A DNA stretch of 64,000 nt from Mesocentrotus franciscanus (GCA_037976565.1 CP137674.1:4209284-4273283); one strand, 5' to 3'. Counted from the stretch's first letter, positions 12,401 through 24,272 are shown. Numbers and translations: made by a program. Notes: generated by a model from the letters alone, not told the origin.

Positions 12401-14072
12401 TGTGCATTATTTACAAGTACATGAACACTACTTATAAATTGATGTTTTAGTCAATTTTGATACTGTGGTGTAATCGACATTCTAAATTCAATAAATTTGG
12501 TATACAACATTGTAGGATGGATGGTTAAAAAAGAAGTGATAGTTTGGAACAAATTTGATTTCTAATAAACTTATCGCTGTATATATGGAGAGGCGGTTGA
12601 CCCCCGTTCTTTAAAGGGACTTGGTAACATTGTTCAGATGAGAGAAAATGGTGCTAAGGTAGTGACGTCAATGCTAGATGTACAATAACAGATAATCTGA
12701 AAGTTTTAGTGAAAACAGACCATTATTAATGATAAAAATCTGGAAAAACTGATCTGATCGATTCCTAAATTCTCCCAAGTCCCAACCATATTATTATAAT
12801 TTAATTAAATTTTAGGGGAACGTAAATCCTCACAAAGCAATGAATTGGCTCTATATACTATTCCAAACATTTAAGTGTTAAAAGATTTTTAAAAGCTTGT
12901 TTTATGTCTTATTTTCATGTAAAAACAGTTGGGAGAATTTACTGTTAGAGGGGGTTACACATAACGCCTTCAAAGAAAACCATAAATATCTTTGTGGTTT
13001 GAGAATTTTTTCAGGATTTGTTTGCATGTTAGAGGGTTAGTACAGTAGAAGGAATATAATAAGTACATTTCATACAAAAATTCTGTAGTTTTTTCATCAA
13101 CCTTCAACAATGTTACCGGTTCTCTTCAAGGTTAAATATATTATGGCTGGAACATGGAATGACAGGACATTTCTTTGCTTTCTTTCCCCACTTCTAGGAT
13201 CAAACTACATTCGTCTGCGTATGTATAGCAGAGTTCCTGTCCCTGTATGAGACAGAGAGATTAGTCCAGGAGCTAGCGAAGTTTGGAATCGATAGTCATA
13301 ATATCATCGTGAATCAGCTCCTATTCCCAGACGATGTCAGGAGTGCATCCCAATGTAAGATGTGCCAATCAAGATATAAGCTGCAGCATAAATATCTAGA
13401 ACAGGTAATTGTAAATGTGTACATGAATATATACCATGGCAAGGTGGAAGGGGGGTTGCTGTTTCAGCTAACCCAGAGCCTACCTCCCCTCCTCCTCATC
13501 TATCTATTTCTTAATGTTTTCATTCTTTTTTTAGTCCTTGAAAGTGATATACCCAAGGCACCCTTTTTGTGTTCCACTTGTCAGAGATTTGGGCATATAC
13601 CAATGCTCCCTCCCCCCCTCCCACTCCTGAGGGTCAAAGAATCCTGGATCAGCCACTGCTATAGTTTTGGGCTAGAACAACAAATATGTGCAACTTGATA
13701 CAAACATTGAGAAAGCCTATATTCATAAGGATTTAATGAAATATTACTCTCCAAATTAAAACAAAATCTAGTTGGGACATTACATGATGATAACCAATCA
13801 GAAGCAAGGATTTCACTAGTTTATAACAAAAATTGTCATTTGTCACTGATGACAAGTTTTGTGAAATGGGGCCCTGGACACCCCCATTATTTAAAACATT
13901 CCTCCTCTCATTTCACCCCTAGATTGAGGACCTTTATGAAGATTTTCACATCACCAAGCTGCCATTGTTTGAGCATGAGGTGAGAGGGACATCTAGAGTC
14001 CTGGAGTTTTCGTCAAATCTCGTCGTACCAAAGCTTGCTTCGTCGTTCACTAAGAACCCCTCTACCACCTAG
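6406..14072 (+). CDS. ASNA1: ATPase GET3/ASNA1 (tail-anchored protein targeting), 7 exons, complete
   Basis: Cytosolic ATPase that binds tail-anchored membrane proteins and hands them to the ER receptor. Coding exons: 6406-6533, 8345-8550, 9438-9528, 10830-10980, 11965-12072, 13198-13404 and 13923-14072, all with GT-AG borders and compatible phases. The spliced frame is 1041 nt, or 346 aa, close to the ~348 aa of vertebrate ASNA1. Visible motifs: deviant Walker [11 protein letters not shown] (residues 32-41), switch I STDPAHN (61-67), switch [10 protein letters not shown] (155-162) and the zinc-binding CKMC pair (281-284). The hydrophobic substrate-binding helices fall in exons 3-5. An in-frame ATG at 6286 would add 40 residues unlike the family, so 6406 (AAGATGG context) was chosen. 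Introns contain a SINE, an AAT microsatellite and MITEs but all splice sites are intact. It looks like a functional single-copy housekeeping gene with no linked pathway partner. Confidence 0.96.
7692..7935 (+). mobile_element. tRNA-derived SINE in GET3 intron 1
   Basis: GTTGGCTCAGTCAATAGAGC resembles a pol III box A, and GTGGGTTCAAATCAACCCC about 40 bp later resembles box B. The head is followed by a non-tRNA body (TATGACGTTAAATGGAGG). The acceptor stem does not pair, so this is not a functional tRNA. Confidence 0.7.
8085..8235. repeat. (AAT/GAT)n microsatellite
   Basis: About 150 bp of imperfect AAT, GAT and AAC triplets at the 3' end of GET3 intron 1, about 110 bp before the exon 2 acceptor. 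Confidence 0.9.
9570..9801. mobile_element. TA-target MITE, copy 1 (GET3 intron 3)
   Basis: Starts CAGTAAACAACTAAATTATT and ends with the inverse of CAGTTAACAACTAAATTATT. The same element occurs at 18657-18895. It begins 41 bp after the exon 3 donor. Confidence 0.8.
9850..10143. mobile_element. MITE with ~55 bp inverted ends (GET3 intron 3)
   Basis: The left segment AAGTCGAACTTAACTCTAAG... ATTATGGAGAGCCATTGG pairs with the right segment CCAATGGCTTTCCATAATTG... GATCTCTGTGAAACACCCCC. Termini match the GTGTTTCA family seen at 14.2 and 16.3 kb. Confidence 0.75.
10197..10347. mobile_element. GTTTCATAAAACTTGTTATCA MITE, copy 1
   Basis: Left end CCCCTGTTTCATAAAACTTG followed by TTATCAATAACAAG; the right end is the approximate inverse (CTTGATAACAAG ... 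TGGCCCTG). A related element lies at 19274-19425, and a half copy lies near 13740-13875. Confidence 0.7.
11536..11725. mobile_element. mariner-type MITE with TA duplication, copy 1
   Basis: Begins CAGTCAAACCTGTCTATAGC and ends AGCAGGTTTGACTG, flanked by TA on both sides. Internal GGTCTTTGTAGACAGGT units repeat four times. A TA target and CAGTCAAACCTGTC ends are typical of Tc1/mariner-derived MITEs. Confidence 0.85.
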
Positions 14073-14161
14073 CAAGGTCATATGGTATTTTTCATTGTTC
14101 GTCTATAATTGTCATGTTTAAAACAACGTAACCAGATGAATTGTGTGTACATTAAAGCCCT

Positions 14162-14441
14162 GGGAGGTGTTTCTCAAAGATTAAGATCGACTTTAAGTTG
14201 GACTTAAATATGGCAGGCCGTTCATGCCACTATTTGCTCTCACCATTGGTCTCTCAATTATGATCTTTAGAAAATATTTTTTCCTTCAATAATTAACTAT
14301 CAAGAAAGGTAAACTTTGTAGATTTGCGACCACGATTTGAGAAACAAATGCCAGGAATGGTAAGAGGAACTAGTGGCATGAACATCCTGCCATAGTTAAG
14401 TCCAACTTTAAGTCGATCTTAGTCTTTATGAAACACCCCTA
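14162..14441. mobile_element. GTGTTTC-ended MITE, ~55 bp inverted repeats
   Basis: The left end GGTGTTTCTCAAAGATTAAG continues ATCGACTTTAAGTTGGACTT; the right end is its inverse, closing AAACACCCCT. It lies in the GET3 3' flank and may be transcribed in the 3' UTR. Confidence 0.8.
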
Positions 14442-14458
14442 TGGCTCTTAATTTGATA

Positions 14459-14630
14459 CAGTCAAACCTATCTATAAAGGCCACCCAAGGGAAACATAAA
14501 AAGTGGCTACTGTAGACAGATGGCCTTTCTAGACAGGATCTACAAGACTACAACACACATCTCTTTCTCAAGGGAGACAAAATACATGGCCACTATAGAC
14601 AGGTGGCCTTTATAGAGACAGGTTTGACTG
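14459..14630. mobile_element. mariner-type MITE with TA duplication, copy 2
   Basis: Begins CAGTCAAACCTATCTATAAA and ends ACAGGTTTGACTG, flanked by TA at 14457-14458 and 14631-14632. Same family as 11536-11725, here about 390 bp past the GET3 stop. Confidence 0.85.
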
Positions 14631-16266
14631 TAATTGTCATTTTTTCCTTCCTACCTTGTTTTGATAATCTAGTCACACTGCCAAACTGATCAAAAGTTAA
14701 CAAAATCTTGGCTATTCAGGGATTCCTTGTTCAGTCTGTTGTCAGTTCCTGCCAGTGTGATCAGTAATCAATTCAGGAGTCAGGACAAATATTTTAAAAA
14801 AATATATAATGTATGCTCATTTAATAAGTTACCCTCCGTCTGAATGTCATTTGAAATACTTTATGGAAGTGCTTATAGGGCCTGTTACATAAAACTTGAC
14901 TAACAATTAATTGTTACAATCTATTTCTCCCCCATTTCTGCCACAGTTAATTGTATCTCACTATGAATTTCATCTTTCTGAAACATAACATTTATTGTAA
15001 TTTGTAAGTTATTATTGATTGTAAAAATATGACTTTTTGAAGGAGATGCTATTGGGGAGAAACATTATTACCGCCTACTACTAATGTTACACGGCATGGC
15101 CCTCATGGTGAGGATACCAGAGTACACTTATGAGTGCATTAATTAGTGAAATTTCCAGTACTGTCAAATGCTTATGAATACAGGATTCAGTTTGATTCAG
15201 TTTTAATATGAAATGGAAATGAATATGTCTTTACAAAAAAAAAAATATATACTTTACATGAGGTATTAAAAGCCTCATGTAGTAAATGCTTTGGTTTCTT
15301 TGCCAATGCCAGGCATTAAACAAATATACATTTTATAATCAGCCCTTGTTATCCAGGTGTATATATATATATGCAATGAACTTGCTTGTAATGTTTTCAT
15401 AATGAAAGCATTACATTCAGGCTACTGAATGATAAATTCCACTCCTAATGTTAGTGCATATTGAGTCACTTGACAGACATTGAATTGAAGGCTTGAATAC
15501 AAAGTGCTATATACTGAAAGTGTTCTGACTGTGCAGACTATGTTTTTCGACACGAAAGAAATCCACATACTTATATCAGGTTTTCTATCTGTATTCATAT
15601 TCTCTCGGTATAGGAGACCATTAAATTAGGCTTTAATATTTAATTACAAGGCAGTGGTTTTATAACCTTGTGGGTCATAAACCTCTTTGTGTCTTCTTTT
15701 ATGCTATCATGAGTCACGGACATGGAAGAGCCATAAATCATGAAACAAATCAATTTTTGATTAAAAAGTTTGGAGTTGCATTACTCCATTTCAACGCTCT
15801 CATTTACTGAGCATGAGGACAAATTATGTTTTCATATTTTGTGGCCATTCATTTATAATCTTAGCTTCAAAGACGATGGCATCCTGACTAAGAAAGTCTG
15901 ATTTGGTTTGTGGGTTACCTTATATGTTTGCAGATATTTGATTATTCCGTTGGTGAAAGCCATTTAAAGATCCTCTGCACTAGTTTGGCCAGGAAGGATA
16001 AGAGGGATTAGCATGGTCACTGACTGGTGGTTATCTCATCAACTCAGCTCACAATTAACATAAGCAAAAGAGGATCATGGGGGACCAATGGGCAACGCTT
16101 GGGCATTGTTTTCTATATAGAGGGAGCAAGTAACTACAAGTACCGGTAGTACAGTGGGGCTTTAAAGGCAGGGTATTTTTCGGCCATTGCTACCACTCAT
16201 TGCTGTAATGCATTTTCAATTTGGCCATCTTTTGGTGAAGGCATACATACATTGTAGAGCAATTCC

Positions 16267-16582
16267 TGGGGGGTGTTTCATAAAGCTGCATGACTTTACG
16301 AATGACTTAAATATGAAAAGCCAAATGGGATGCTCAATCATTTTTAACTGCACCAACTAAAGTTGAACTGTGCAGATGTAGATTAACATTCTTATAATAA
16401 CAAACATTTTTAATGCAAAGTACATTTTTTGCCATAATTTAATTGAGGTTATTGGAAATATAGTATTAGTCACACTTTGTTAAAACATCAGGAAAAACTT
16501 TGGGCATCCTATCTGGCACTTCATATTCAAGTCGTTCGTAAAGTCATGCGTAACTTTACGAACAGCTTTATGAAACACCCCT
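16267..16582. mobile_element. GTGTTTCATAAAGC MITE, ~80 bp inverted repeats
   Basis: Left end GGGGTGTTTCATAAAGCTGC, then ATGACTTTACGAATGACTTA. The right end is its inverse, with TCGTTCGTAAAGTCATGCGT and a final ATGAAACACCCCT. An open frame over the right half is a by-product. Confidence 0.8.
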
Positions 16583-17416
16583 GTACTGATATGAAGCATC
16601 ATCATGCACCTGTCATGCAGTTGGTGATGCATTGTGGGACATGGCTATCAACACGCCGGGACATTGTGAGCAGCAGGTGGCAGTATACTTAAATCTGAAG
16701 TAGTGTCTGGAGAATACCCTGCTTTTAAACAGCATAGAGGTCTACAGGATTGGTAGTAAATCTACACACCTTTATACACAATGACCCCCACTGTCATTCA
16801 ACGATACTAATAAACTATCGCTTATTCAGATCCAGAAGGATGTGTTCAAACTCTCTGTTATCTTATATGTATGAGTTTATGCCTTTCTGACTTGACATAG
16901 ATGATACTGTAGCTCTTCTGACACATACTTTATGTATATTCAGAGGTCCTGAATCAAAGTTCTGTGTATAATAGACTCAAATATTGTATAATAAAAGACT
17001 GGTCACCTAAAATCTGAGGTGTAGTCACCGGAGAAAGCGTAGCAGTTCTATCATTCATTATTGCATGTTGTTTGTAGCACTGCACATGCATGCTTTGTGT
17101 TCTTGGCACATATGGGCGGTGTTTCTTCAACGAGAATCGATTTCGATTTTTAGGCTTGATGAAACACCCCCATGGTGTGTGTTCCATTCAGGTTATTTGA
17201 CTGGAAGAATCTCTAGAGCGCACATTTCTTATACAGTTTAAATGATCATGTTTAACAGATTCCACAAATGAATTATGACGGAGCTTTAGTACGCTCAATA
17301 AATTGGTCCGATTTATTTCACACTTTCGCCATTCTGTTTATCTTAATTTTTCTGCTTTCATACAAATGAACTTATTTCAATGGTTGGATTCCCCTTTACG
17401 GTAAACCATTATCTAT

Positions 17417-17643
17417 GGCCCGAATTCACAAAGGAGGTTTGAATTTAACCCATGGTATAAAACTTCATTTACATAACCCATGGTCTAAAATTAGCTCAAA
17501 ATATGCGTAACACAGTCAGAGGTCCAATATTAGACGCGCACAAGGCAAGGTACGCTTAATTTGCGCTAATTCTAAACCATGGGTTGTGTAAATGAGGGTT
17601 TAAACCATGGGTTAAATTTAAACCTCCTGTGTGAATTCGGGCC
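17417..17643. mobile_element. GGCCCGAATTCAC MITE, ~90 bp inverted arms
   Basis: Left GGCCCGAATTCACAAAGGAG and right complement GGCCCGAATTCACACAGGAG lead into arms with repeated CCCATGG words. The spacer is only ~50 bp. Target duplication is not obvious. Confidence 0.85.
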
Positions 17644-18656
17644 ATTATGTCTGTTCCTATCCAGAAAGACATTAACTTTTAAAGAACTTGACTCCAAACA
17701 GACAAATGTATATATGAGCTATATGGAATAACAAGTGACAGATATGTGCTGCATACAGGCTTACATTAGCAGTTTGCTATTTCTACATCTTGCTTGATCA
17801 TACCATGTGATGTAAGGAAAACATTACAAAAGAAAAAAAAAACTGTTTCCATGCATTCAGCTCATTTACAATCATATGATTTTTATTGATTTTTTAAGAA
17901 ACCTGTATAAAATGATATATTTATAGGCGACTTCAGAAATGATGTGCATGTTTCTTTATATAATCAGTTATTGTGATGTTATCCAAAGTTGTTTCTAATG
18001 AGATGCCACATGGAATGTTGTTATTTATTTGTTTTTAGAGTTGGGAATCCAAAATTGTTTGTTTATTGTTTGTAAATTCATAGTCACGTACCTTGCAAAT
18101 GATTGTGTCAAGTACCTATACTATACATACCCTTGTCTAAGGGTGCGGTGTAAACTGTTATGCAGGGTCTTATATACCTAGACTCTACATGAATTTATGA
18201 TAATAATAGCCACATTTGTATAACGCTTCATACTATGTTTCTAATTGCTTTACATTATAATTATCATTCTCCCTGGTCATTGGAAGAATGTTTATCTGCC
18301 TCAGATATTTAGGTGTTTTATACTTTTGGTTGTTGTTGTTTATCTTGTTTTGTTTTGAATTATTTTTCTATTTTGTAAGAAGACATTTAGGTATTGATTC
18401 CAATTTACAAACTGAGTACTCCTCTCTTCTAAGCTTAGTTGTTACATATTTAACGTATATAACATGCACTTTATTTGGATTTAATCTCGAAACAGCATGA
18501 AATAGTCATCTTAAGTAAAATAATATGAATTTAAATGAATGACTATTTATACAGATTGATGTTGTATCCTATTTCATCTTCTTAGAGCCAGAAGGGCATT
18601 GCTTCATATGTAATGTACTTTAATTCAGAGTTAATCCCCTTCTTGCTCTTAACATA

Positions 18657-18895
18657 CAGTTAACAACTAAATTATTTATACCCTTACCAAGTTTTGTAAT
18701 TTTTTATGTATGGGAAAAATTGATTTGTCCCGGTTTATGTTTCTTGATAATTTAACATACACTGTATATTAAATCTTACATCCAAAAGTATTCCACTAAG
18801 GCCCTAATTCAACCAGTCCACCTTTCATTCTGGAGTTACGAAAAACACAAAAATATAAATTCCACAATTGGTATGAACGATTCAGTTGTTAACTG
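18657..18895. mobile_element. TA-target MITE, copy 2
   Basis: Begins CAGTTAACAACTAAATTATT and ends with its inverse AGTTGTTAACTG, flanked by TA at 18655-18656 and 18896-18897. It is the intact relative of the intron element at 9570-9801. Confidence 0.88.
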
Positions 18896-19273
18896 TATAA
18901 TAGGTGATGTTTGTTTGCTTACCCCCCACCACCCCTCCCCCACCCTCCCTCACCCTCCCCCACCACTGCAAGCCTGGGGAGGGCAAATGGATTCTTTTAT
19001 TATATTCTCAGGAAAAAGGTAGCTCTACCCTTTTTTTTTATCAATTCTGGATTCACCTCTGAAATCTCAAAAAATCAACAGAAATTAGAAGATGTTAACT
19101 ATGTCCTATCGATATTTCTAAGTATCCTGGCTCCTTGAATTATTGTTATTAATATGCCACTTACATGCACAATTGCTTCTGTTATTTCTAACAACAACAA
19201 TTATTCGTCCTTCTGTTCCACTTCAAGTGTCCCTTCAATCTCACTTGCCAAATTTAAACCAATGCATGTATCA

Positions 19274-19425
19274 GGGCTCTGTTTCATAAAACTTGTTATC
19301 AATACTAAATGCTAAATATCTACGACAAATTTGCTCTCAGCCAATCAAATGCCACGATCTCAGTGGCTTATAACAGTTATTTTAAATTGTTAGTTACTGT
19401 TAACACGTTTTATGAAACAGGGCCC
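19274..19425. mobile_element. GTTTCATAAAACTTGTTATCA MITE, copy 2
   Basis: Left GGGCTCTGTTTCATAAAACT; right inverse ACGTTTTATGAAACAGGGCC. Related to 10197-10347, with the shared interior word AAATTTGCTCT.AGCCAATCA. Confidence 0.8.
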
Positions 19426-19751
19426 AGGTTATGGCATATTTCTCTTATCAATGCATGTTATATCGTGGGAGTACATGTATCTGTTACTGTGTACAGGAAG
19501 TGCAATTGAAATGAATAACTCTACCAATTGGTTTACTATTGCATTTATGAAAAGACAACATTAAACCAATGATGTATATATTGAGAATTGAAATCTGTAT
19601 GTTCTCATGTGTTGCCTGGATCTGCTGTCATTTTGTCTGTGGTGTTTAAAAAAATATTAAAAAATATCTATAAAAAACCCTATGTTGTATTAACAGGACA
19701 TCTATATATAACCCTACGTGGTACATTAACCGGACATCATAACAACTGGTA

Positions 19752-19803
19752 TATTACTCTAACCCTAATCCCAACCCTTACTCTAACCCTAACACTAACC
19801 CTA
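19752..19803. repeat. interstitial telomere-like CCCTAA tract
   Basis: About eight degenerate hexamers (CTAACCCTAATCCCAACCCT type) in a row. CCCTAA/TTAGGG is the usual deuterostome telomere repeat. The short degenerate tract is probably an old interstitial remnant. Confidence 0.7.
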
Positions 19804-20370
19804 AATTCAAAACAATATAACTAATTAAACTAATGACTAATGATTAAACCTTTTGTTTCTTGGGAGGCCTTTAAGTTTGCTCTGCCTGCAAACGTACGTA
19901 GAGGGCAGTAATTCTATTGTTCAATCTTTAACAGGACACGAAAATGTACTGCTATTGACCATGACTCATTTTTTCACTACATATGTCCGTCTAATGACGC
20001 TATAAGATGTATAGATGTATATATTGAGTACACAATTGTACAATATATACCAACAAAAGTGTGCCGTGGCTTTAAAGATATCAGGTTGGAAAACGCTGCC
20101 TTTCATGTTCAAATAACTGTCCCTGTAATCATGTTTGCGCATTTCAACAGGTGAGGGACAAGGCTATTGAAATGGCTTCGAAAATCTTAGCGGCCGTGTT
20201 TATCTGTATTTTCTTTTGTTTCAAGATTAGTGATATACACATGAAATCATGCTATGGATACCCTTGCGTATCCTCCTGATGAGTCAACATGGATTAGCCG
20301 TTTTCTGATGATGTAGGGTACATTCTCATACGTGATATTTCCATTTCCACCTGCTGATCCCAATCCGCTA

Positions 20371-20566
20371 TAGCCTATAATCTAGGCGGAGTGCCGAGCT
20401 TTTTTCTTTGCTGCTAGACTAACCCTAAGCAGAACGTCTGATACGGCGAGACTACGAAGCGTGAGTCGCGACTCACGGTTCGTAGTCTCGCCGTATCAGA
20501 CGTTCTGCTTAGGGTTAGTCTAGCAGCAAAGAAAAAAGCTCGGCACTCCGCCTAGATTATAGGCTA
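20371..20566. mobile_element. near-perfect 196 bp foldback element with 9 bp target duplication
   Basis: Two 98 bp arms meet at the centre (GTGAGTCG|CGACTCAC) with a single mismatch. The termini are TAGCCTATAATCTAGGCGG and its inverse. AATCCGCTA occurs on both sides (20362-20370 and 20567-20575). A 9 bp duplication with long terminal inverted repeats is the signature of Mutator-like (MULE) MITEs. There is no coding content. Confidence 0.92.
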
Positions 20567-20589
20567 AATCCGCTATGGTTCTCGACCTG

Positions 20590-20702
20590 GATGTAAGAAG
20601 AAAGAGAGGGAGAATGAGGGAGAAAATAAATTAAAAGAGAGAGAGAAAGAAAAAGAGGGAGAAAGAAAAAAAGGGAAAATGAGAGAGAGGGAGAGAGAGT
20701 AG
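20590..20702. repeat. GA-rich purine tract
   Basis: About 110 bp of GAGA/GAAA-type sequence following the foldback element. Confidence 0.8.
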
Positions 20703-20961
20703 AAGTAAAACTGATCGTAATTCTCGTAACTCATTAAATGAACATTGGTCTTCTTTTGCTAACAATCCTTTCTAACAATTTTCTTCCACTATCGTAAATT
20801 GAGTAAAACCTAGTTGTGATTTTAACAAGTATCGATGATCAAACAAACATAGATGTTATAGGCCTACTTCGTGTTTAAGGTGCGTAAGAAAGACCATATT
20901 AATAAAAAATGAAAGCATTTCGAATAAGCATCAACCAACTGAAATTGGGTGGATATTATTT

Positions 20962-21562
20962 TCAAACATTTTTGTTAAAAAGCAAAGGTAAAAAAAAACA
21001 GTTCAAATGTATTGGATCTGTTTTAGTTTTCTTGGTATAATTTGAACAAGAACTACAATAATTATACTCTCTTCTACGGGATAGAATTTGAGCATTGTTG
21101 TGCATAAAAGAGGGAATTACCTCTGCAGGGGTTTGGATGACTTCTATCAGTCGGGCAGGCACCTCAAATATGGACACGGGGCTAACGAAAGAGAATGGGG
21201 TCTCTTCGGGTGCCGTTTCGGTAGTTTGGATGACTTCTATCGGTCGTACGTGAGATTCAAACGAGGAGTCAACGGAAGAGGATGGGCTCTCTCCGGGTGC
21301 CTTTTCGGTAGTTTGGATGACTTCTATCGGTCGTACGTGAGATTCATACGAGGACATGGAGTCAACGGAAGAGAATGGGGTCTCTTCGGGTGCCGTTTCG
21401 GTAGTTTGGATGACTTCTATCGGTCGTACGTGAGATTCAAACGAGGAGTCAACGGAAGAGAATAGGCTTTCTTCGGGTGCCTTTTCGGTAGTTTGGATGA
21501 CTTCTATCGGTCGTACGTGAGATTCAAACGAGGAGTCAACGGAAGAGAATGGGCTCTCTTCT
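20962..21562 (-). pseudogene. partial tail-repeat array of the TSP1-linked family (broken)
   Basis: About six 87 bp units encode the same FESHVRPIEVIQTT motif as the array at 30112-31212, on the minus strand. The last unit (lower coordinates) is divergent (FEVPARLIEVIQTPAEV) and runs into unrelated sequence ending at a stop at 20962. A GAG|GTAATT near 21111 could be a donor. At the other end, near 21562, the array is cut off and joined to flanking sequence in inverted orientation. No leader or TSP1 exon is nearby, so it is probably a relic, though a working exon cannot be excluded. Confidence 0.7.
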
Positions 21563-23375
21563 ATGGAAGGCCATCGCCGCCATAAACTTAACTAGTAACG
21601 TAATCACTAAGAAAAGAATAACGTACACTTAGTATCCAATGATTTTGCAGAGTAGTGTTTGCGTTAGTGAACAGTTACGGTACTAAAATGATGTAAAGCT
21701 AACGTATACTCATTTTTAACATTATTGTACCTACGTAAGCTCTTTAGTTTTCATTAACGCAATTGTCTATCTAATTTAGTACCGTAAGTAAAACACACTA
21801 ACGTTAGTTTAATGTTGACCAATCATACCCCTCGTTGCATGTCATAAACCCCATAGAAATTACATGCAGCGCGCGCAAACCGATCTTTATTTCTATACTC
21901 TATAGCTAGGCTAGCTAGAGATCGGTGATCATGCATAATATTTATCGATATCCACCACGTTAATCGCTCGGCAATATTTGTTTTTAACTTACTAGTAAGT
22001 TATATATCACGAGTATGCCCATTTGGTTCCAGGGATACTCGTGATACAGCGGGGCCCGTATCACGAGTACACTATACGCGTCTCCTACAGGCCCCGCCAA
22101 GTGACGGCGTTGCATCGGTTCTACAACACGGACATGGGGGCTGGGGCCTGTATCACGACTATACTGTATACTCGTGAACAAGGCCCCATCCTTTGCATTT
22201 TCATGACGGACAGCACGGTAGTGGGGCTTCTTTCACCGAAGTATTTATGGGCGTTTCGAGGTTTAATAGAGGGAAAGGATTAAAAGGGAGTTAAAGTGAG
22301 TTAAAAGGGGTTGAATGTGACCTATTTTTGTACTTAAAAATCAGGAGTGGGGGCAACTTGAAAAGATATTAAAGAAAGAAAAATATTGAAATAAAAGATA
22401 AATTTAAAGAGAAGGGGCCAACATTCGAGTAGAATCCGATTTCCGCCCCCATAGTATTTATTTTAATTGTCGGTATCCTCCTTTAGAATGCAAGGGTTTC
22501 CTGTTCCCCTAACCTCATACCCTGATCACCCCCCTCCTCCAAGTTGACACCCCTATGCAAATTTCGGGAAATAGAAAGGGATGTATTGAGTGGCGTTTCA
22601 GGGTTTAATAATGGAGTAGGAAAAGGGGTTAAAAGGAAATTAAAAAGGGGATTGAAAGGGACTAATTTTATAATTAAAAATTCGGGGAGCGGGGGCAACT
22701 TGATTAGATATTTCAAGAGGAAAAATATCAAAATAAAAGATAAATTTAAAGAGTGGGGGCAACTCAAATAGACGTTTGAGTATTAAAAAAAGGGTTAAAA
22801 AGGATTTGTTTCTATATTAAAATTAGAAGGGGAACTTGAAAAGATATCAAAAAGTGAAAAATATTAAAATACCAGTTAAATTTAAAGAGAGGTGGCAACA
22901 AATAAACATTTTACTGTAAATTTGATATTAACAACATTATTCAAAGGGAGGGCACAAATGAAAAATACACCTTATAAATAAATTTAAAAAAATAAAAACA
23001 ATGCGAATTTCAGGAAATAGAAAGGGATGTATTTAGGGGCGTATTAACACAATTATTTAAAAGGAGGGATCAATGACACCGAACAAATTAAAAACAATAA
23101 CAATAAATAAAGGCCCGTAAGTAGGATGGGGGGTACAGAAATTACATGAGGTGAACCCTTTCGAGGGCACGAAACGCCCAAGCGGGGGACGGCCTCCTTC
23201 CGATAGTTGGAAAAATTCTAGCATTTTACTCTCTGAAAATCAATTAATAGGTAGAATTTTGAAAACCAACATACATGTAGCAAAACATATGCGGCGCGGG
23301 ACGGAGCTAGAAGTGTATGGGGGAGTTTCTTATATAGCCTGACTTGGCCCGTCAATTCACTTTTTTATTACGTCT
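21563..23375. repeat. inverted 3'-flank copy plus degenerate repeats
   Basis: 21563-21585 (TATGGAAGGCCATCGCCGCC) and 23195-23370 match, in reverse, the sequence beyond the 30112-31212 exon (30150-30175 and 29645-29805). Between lie TATCACGAGTA palindromic words (21999-22190), two degenerate ~220 bp units with GTTAAAAGGGGTT and GGGGGCAACTTGA, and AT-rich sequence. No gene is seen. Confidence 0.6.
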
Positions 23376-24272
23376 TGTCCCTAGCGGGGGCCTCCCTGTC
23401 AAAAAACAGAGAGAGAGAGAGAGAAGGAAAAGAAGGGAAAGGGAAAGAGGAGAGAAGGGGAAAGAAAGAAGAGGAAGAAGAAAAGAAGGAGATCGGGGGG
23501 AGGGCCGAAAGGGCCTTGCCTCCCAGGCTGTTGCCTCCCCAGCAAAAAAAAGAGAGGGAAGGAAGGTAAGGGAAAGAAAAAAGAAAAAGAGAAGAAGAAA
23601 GAAAGAGGGGGATATCAGTTGCGATTTTCCCGCCAACAAGTTGTGGATCTGGAGGGGGGCAATATGTCCTTGCCTCCCCTCCCACTCCCCAGATCCACAA
23701 TTTGTTGGCGAGAAAATCGCAACTGATATCCCCTTCTTTCTTTTCTTCTTCCTTTGTCCTTTTTTTCTTTCCCTTACCTTCCTTCTCTCTCTCTCTCTTT
23801 GTTGCTGTATGCAATATGTCCTTGCCTCTCCCCCTCCCCGCCCCGACAAAAAAAGGGATAAGGAAGGAAAAGGAAAAAGAGATAAAAGGGAACAAAAAGA
23901 GGAAGAAAAGTAAAGGGTGAAACGTAGGGAGATCAGTTGCGATTAATCCCGCCAAAACAACTGTAGATCGGGGCCGAAACGCCCTTGCCCCCTCCCAGCA
24001 AACTTAACAGAGACAGAGAGAAGGAAGGAAAGGGAAATGGAAATGGAAAGAGGAGAGAAAGGGAAACAAGGTGGAAAAAGAGGCAGAAGAAAGGTAGGGA
24101 GATCAGTTGCGATTTTTCCAGCCAACATGGTGTGGATCGGGGGACGAAAGGCTCTTCCCCCTCCTCCCACTCAGCAAAGAGAGAGAGAGAGGGAAGGAAG
24201 GGAAGGAAAGAGAAAGAGGAGAGAAAGGCCGGGAAAAAAAATAGAGGAAGAAAAATAGAAAAGAGGGAAAAG
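23376..24272. repeat. polypurine-rich dispersed repeat with internal inverted repeat
   Basis: Long G/A-only runs (23405-23490, 23545-23610, 24005-24095, 24178-24270) alternate with GGCCGAAAGGGCCTTGCC and ATCAGTTGCGATTTTCCCGC modules. 23609-23661 and 23680-23732 are inverted copies with ~50 bp arms. Long Arg/Lys/Glu or Ser/Phe/Leu frames here are composition artefacts. The same modules occur at 26.75, 35.95 and 42.8 kb. Confidence 0.85.

Larger units (their letters stand above)
14073..20361. other. gene-free flank rich in MITEs
   Basis: Apart from the listed elements I see no coding exon. It is AT-rich with scattered open frames that lack splice context. The GET3 3' UTR must start here but no poly(A) signal could be assigned with confidence. 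Confidence 0.6.

Noticed and set aside
13309..13698. Separate 129-codon gene inside GET3
   Set aside because: It is GET3 exon 6 read through its donor into intron 6.
19752..19803. Chromosome end
   Set aside because: The CCCTAA tract is short, degenerate and internal, with ordinary sequence on both sides.
23344..23955. Long open frames of up to 195 codons on both strands
   Set aside because: Overlapping frames on both strands through polypurine sequence give Lys/Arg/Glu or Ser/Phe/Leu runs; no codon bias or domain.
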